A stretch of DNA of 33,321 nucleotides from Candidatus Rifleibacteriota bacterium. GTDB lineage: Bacteria > Riflebacteria > Ozemobacteria > Ozemobacterales > Ozemobacteraceae. The stretch spans positions 1-33,321 of the forward strand of contig JAKQQP010000175.1 of assembly GCA_029564115.1 (NCBI GenBank), in the 5' to 3' direction. Each line of letters begins with the position of its first letter. Positions within the stretch are counted from its first letter, which is position 1. Positions 31,551 through 33,321 of the stretch are shown piece by piece. The translations under genes and the position numbers were made by a program. Under the pieces are notes generated by a model. It did no database searches, was not told the DNA's origin, and worked only from the letters and a program-made list of their open reading frames with translations.

Positions 31551-32079
31551 ATGCTTGAACAAGAAATGGTTTTTGGAAAATTTCTGAGAGAACGCAGAAC
31601 CAGATTGAGTTTAACGACCGCTCAACTTGCTGCCGGGGTTGGCTACCAGAATATCAACAAAGGAATTCGCAGAATAACTGCTGTTGAAAACGGTGAATAT
31701 AGAGCCAGAGTTGACTGCAAAAATCATGGCATACCTGGGAGTGACATCAGAAGACCGCCACAATTGCCTTGAACAGGAGGCCTTGTATCGCCGGCGGTTA
31801 ATAGAAAAACTGCCAAAATTCAAACCGGTTCTTATCTGGAGAGCTATGGCCTGCATTTACCTGCCGGTTGAACTGCCAGAAAATATTATCGACCAGCATG
31901 ATCTGCTTGCTTACGCTGCGGAACTGGCCAGAACCAGAAACAGTAACTGTTGTTTAAAACTCGGTTATGACCTCAGATATTGGATCAGCAAAAACGGAGA
32001 GATTGGCAAGGCTGATAGAAGAATGGAAAACATGCCGAAAGCCAGGCCAGATATAGGATTACTGCTTGCTGATAGCTGA
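31551..32079 (+). pseudogene. XRE-like helix-turn-helix regulator with one-base frameshift
   Basis: ATG 31551 with SD AAGGGG opens a frame that reads FGKFLRERRTRLSLTTAQLA, an XRE-type helix-turn-helix, up to TAVENGEY (about 31702). It then runs into nonsense and stops at 31772. The +1 frame continues with the expected end of the domain, ELTAKIMAYLGVTSED, and goes on to TGA 32079. Removing one base near 31703-31712 gives a 175-residue protein with a C-terminal part of unknown family (KPVLIWRAMACIYLPVELPE ...). No homopolymer is at the break. A dyad ACTGA/TCAGT at 31466-31477 lies upstream as a candidate operator. Confidence 0.65.
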
Positions 32080-32156
32080 AAAAATTAACTTCAAAGTTCT
32101 CTATTGAATTGTCTGCATAGCTCGAAATGCTTATGAACATAGAAAAGAGGATATTA

Positions 32157-32516
32157 ATGGATATACGGGAAGAGGCAGGTAAAGGACTTGTATTCATAAA
32201 TGGCCTGGCGATCTGCGCGTTTATTGATGAAGGTTTATGTCAGAAATGCCATAAAAACAAGATTTACAGCTACGAGTTTGACGCATATTTTTGTATTCAT
32301 TGCGACGAATGGCTGGAAAAGCCATGCCAGGACCCGGATTGTCGCCATTGCCCGAAAAGACCGGCAAAGCCATCGACTCTGCTGGAGACTCCCGAAGATC
32401 CTGATGACCCGATATTCATGCACACAGAAAAGCAACCCGGCACAGTGTGTGGGCAGCTTGAACTGGACGTTATTGTGACATCGAGCGAGCCAGACAAAGA
32501 TCTTGAAATATCTTAA
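32157..32516 (+). CDS. Small Cys-rich zinc-binding protein
   Basis: This 119-residue protein has seven cysteines in the first half: LCQKCH (Cys28, Cys31), YFCIHCDEWLEKPC (46, 49, 57) and DPDCRHCPKRPAKP (62, 65). These are arranged as paired zinc knuckles. The second half is acidic and unordered. I chose ATG 32157, 6 bases after AGAGG; an in-frame ATG lies at 32127. The function is unknown. It is 77 bases after the XRE-like gene on the same strand, so the two could be co-transcribed. Confidence 0.7.
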   Translation: MDIREEAGKGLVFINGLAICAFIDEGLCQKCHKNKIYSYEFDAYFCIHCDEWLEKPCQDPDCRHCPKRPAKPSTLLETPEDPDDPIFMHTEKQPGTVCGQLELDVIVTSSEPDKDLEIS

Positions 32517-32646
32517 CAGCTTGAGCTTGTTATGCGATATTCGGCTGCTTAAAAAGCGACTGGCAGAAACACTGTCCGACGAAAAAAACAGCGACACGGG
32601 GCTTTGTTTCTATCAGGCCTTTGAAAAGGCATCGATAAAAACAAAA

Positions 32647-32772
32647 TTATCGTTGTTGAGAAGCTTTTCTCCGCTGAATCTGTATGCCGCCAGCCTTTTT
32701 GTAATCAAGCTTTTTTAACAGGGCTTCGAGTTCATCGGCATGGCCGTGAATATCACCAATAAAATCGAACAT
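32647..32772 (-). pseudogene. N-terminal remnant of a metallophosphatase
   Basis: From ATG 32772 the frame reads MFDFIGDIHGHADELEALL, the metal-binding start of PrpE/calcineurin-type phosphatases (GDIHG), then KKLDYKKAGG. It ends after 41 residues in sequence unlike the family (the GDFIDRGP and GNHE motifs are missing). The fragment is only about a sixth of a normal gene. It begins 5 bases after the small gene upstream, so it was probably once translated with it. Confidence 0.6.
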
Positions 32773-32777
32773 GCTTA

Positions 32778-32999
32778 TCAAACGTCTATTAAATCGACGT
32801 CTACATCGCCGATTTCGATATTTCGGTTGCCCGAAATAAAAGAAGCAGAGCAACCCCACGGCCCGCCGATGTCAATCCTGATCGAAGCTCCGCTCGGGCA
32901 GCAGTCGGCGTTCACCTCGTCCGTGGTCTTGCCGCTGGCCAGTTCGAGATATTTTGCTGTGGTCTTTTCGTCGAATGTAATGACAAGCTTCTGTTTCAT
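32778..32999 (-). CDS. Small hypothetical protein, 73 aa
   Basis: ATG 32999 has an excellent SD (GGAGG, 5 bases upstream) and a good promoter at 33064-33093; an in-frame start at 33026 is less likely. The protein starts KQKLVITFDEKTTAKYLELA and ends in an acidic run, IEIGDVDVDLIDV. Two cysteines (CCPSG) and a third (GPWGCSA) are central. I do not recognise the family. The metallophosphatase remnant follows 5 bases later, suggesting a former two-gene unit. Confidence 0.6.
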   Translation of the reverse strand: MKQKLVITFDEKTTAKYLELASGKTTDEVNADCCPSGASIRIDIGGPWGCSASFISGNRNIEIGDVDVDLIDV

Positions 33000-33063
33000 G
33001 TGTTCCTCCCGTAAGTTTTGCTTCATATATGCTGTTAAAAAATATCAGCAAGCAATTTATAGC

Positions 33064-33093
33064 ATTCTACTCCAAACACCCCGCTATTGTAAA
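33064..33093 (-). promoter_or_regulatory. Predicted promoter of the 73-aa gene
   Basis: TTTACA (33093-33088), 18 bases, TAGAAT (33069-33064) on the minus strand. The -10 differs from consensus at one base. The start codon is 65 bases downstream. Confidence 0.5.
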
Positions 33094-33223
33094 ATCACCG
33101 ACCCGACCCGACCCGAGTCAGAGCTAGGCCAACAGTTGCCTTGCAGTCCGCCCGTCTTTGTCAACTTTTTGTCAACAATTATTCGAATGAAATGATCTTT
33201 TTTTGCCAGGAGCAGCAGTCAGC

Positions 33224-33321
33224 TCAAGCTGCTTTAGCAGCTTTTTTCCGTGTCTGGCGAACCAGTTTCGCCAGGTATTTCAGGGCTTCATTAACGGACT
33301 TTGAATCGGGAAAAAGTTCCG
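33224..33321 (-). CDS. C-terminus of an unidentified gene, cut by the right edge
   Basis: One minus-strand frame is open from the edge to TGA at 33224-33226 and reads ELFPDSKSVNEALKYLAKLV, followed by a basic Lys/Arg/Ala tail (RKKAAKAA). Thirty-one residues are visible. A helical, basic end is compatible with a DNA-binding or transposase protein, but nothing decides it. The other two frames of this strand have stops. Confidence 0.4.
   Translation of the reverse strand, partial: ELFPDSKSVNEALKYLAKLVRQTRKKAAKAA

Noticed and set aside
32503..32718. 71-codon plus-strand frame after the zinc-protein gene
   Set aside because: No SD; it overlaps the zinc-protein stop and the metallophosphatase remnant; the composition is not protein-like.
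33226..33246. Hairpin AAGCTGC-GCAGCTT followed by T residues, like a plus-strand terminator
   Set aside because: It coincides with the Lys/Ala-rich coding end of the minus-strand gene, and no plus-strand gene precedes it closely.
1..33321. CRISPR array, rRNA, tRNA or complete insertion sequence
   Set aside because: I looked for regular spaced repeats, conserved RNA cores and transposase motifs and found none that hold up.

Overview
The window comes from a Gram-negative bacterium. It carries a TolC-type outer-membrane channel, lipoprotein signals and a tripartite RND pump. Base composition is moderate, SD sequences are clear (AGGAG/GAGGA), and some starts are GTG or TTG. Acetate kinase points to fermentative or acetate-linked energy metabolism. 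Tandem HAMP-SpoIIE phosphatases and a two-domain cNMP protein point to a signalling-rich genome. No marker gene fixes the phylum; a deep-branching lineage such as Riflebacteria/Ozemobacteria or a deltaproteobacterial relative is only a guess. No rRNA, tRNA, CRISPR array or intact insertion sequence was recognised.

Layout. (1) 1-3130, minus strand: the start of a BREX phage-defence locus, brxA-brxB-brxC, with brxC running off the left edge. (2) 3200-6400: accessory filler. It holds two near-identical strong promoters in front of tiny damaged ORFs, a TPR protein, a 42-aa lipoprotein with a folded leader, an ORF6N-domain gene and a cluster of GGTGTAAC repeats. (3) 6397-9090, minus: inorganic arsenic operon arsR-arsC-arsM-acr3. 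(4) 9185-13620, minus: a second, ArsR-controlled operon for organic arsenicals or thiol redox (arsR2, ArsP-like permease, small thioredoxin, BFD-type Fe-S protein, DGC protein, exported thioredoxin, ArsF-like, ArsG-like). (5) 13792-15739, minus: ackA translationally coupled to a methyltransferase. (6) 15917-16798: a DUF3806-like gene and a zinc-ribbon membrane protein, convergent. (7) 16868-23310, plus: a MarR-controlled RND efflux operon with overlapping genes and a perfect palindrome as operator. (8) 23393-31318: a plus-strand two-domain cNMP protein converges on a minus-strand operon of two paralogous membrane HAMP-SpoIIE phosphatases followed by an FkbM methyltransferase. The first phosphatase is broken by one base in an A8 run. 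(9) 31551-33321: a frameshifted XRE regulator, a Cys-rich zinc protein, a metallophosphatase remnant with a small partner gene, and the C-terminus of an unknown gene.

How it fits together. Most of the window is stress defence: phage (BREX), arsenate/arsenite (reduction by ArsC, export by Acr3, methylation by ArsM), probably organoarsenicals (ArsP/ArsF/ArsG with thiol carriers) and hydrophobic toxicants (RND). The two ars operons lie head to tail, each with its own ArsR and a candidate operator. The most notable points are the dense thiol-relay operon, in which the ArsG-like protein has the two Cys-Pro sites of CcdA/DsbD electron conduits, and the single-base frame breaks clustered in the accessory and signalling genes near both ends. 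These breaks could be real decay, phase switches or assembly errors.
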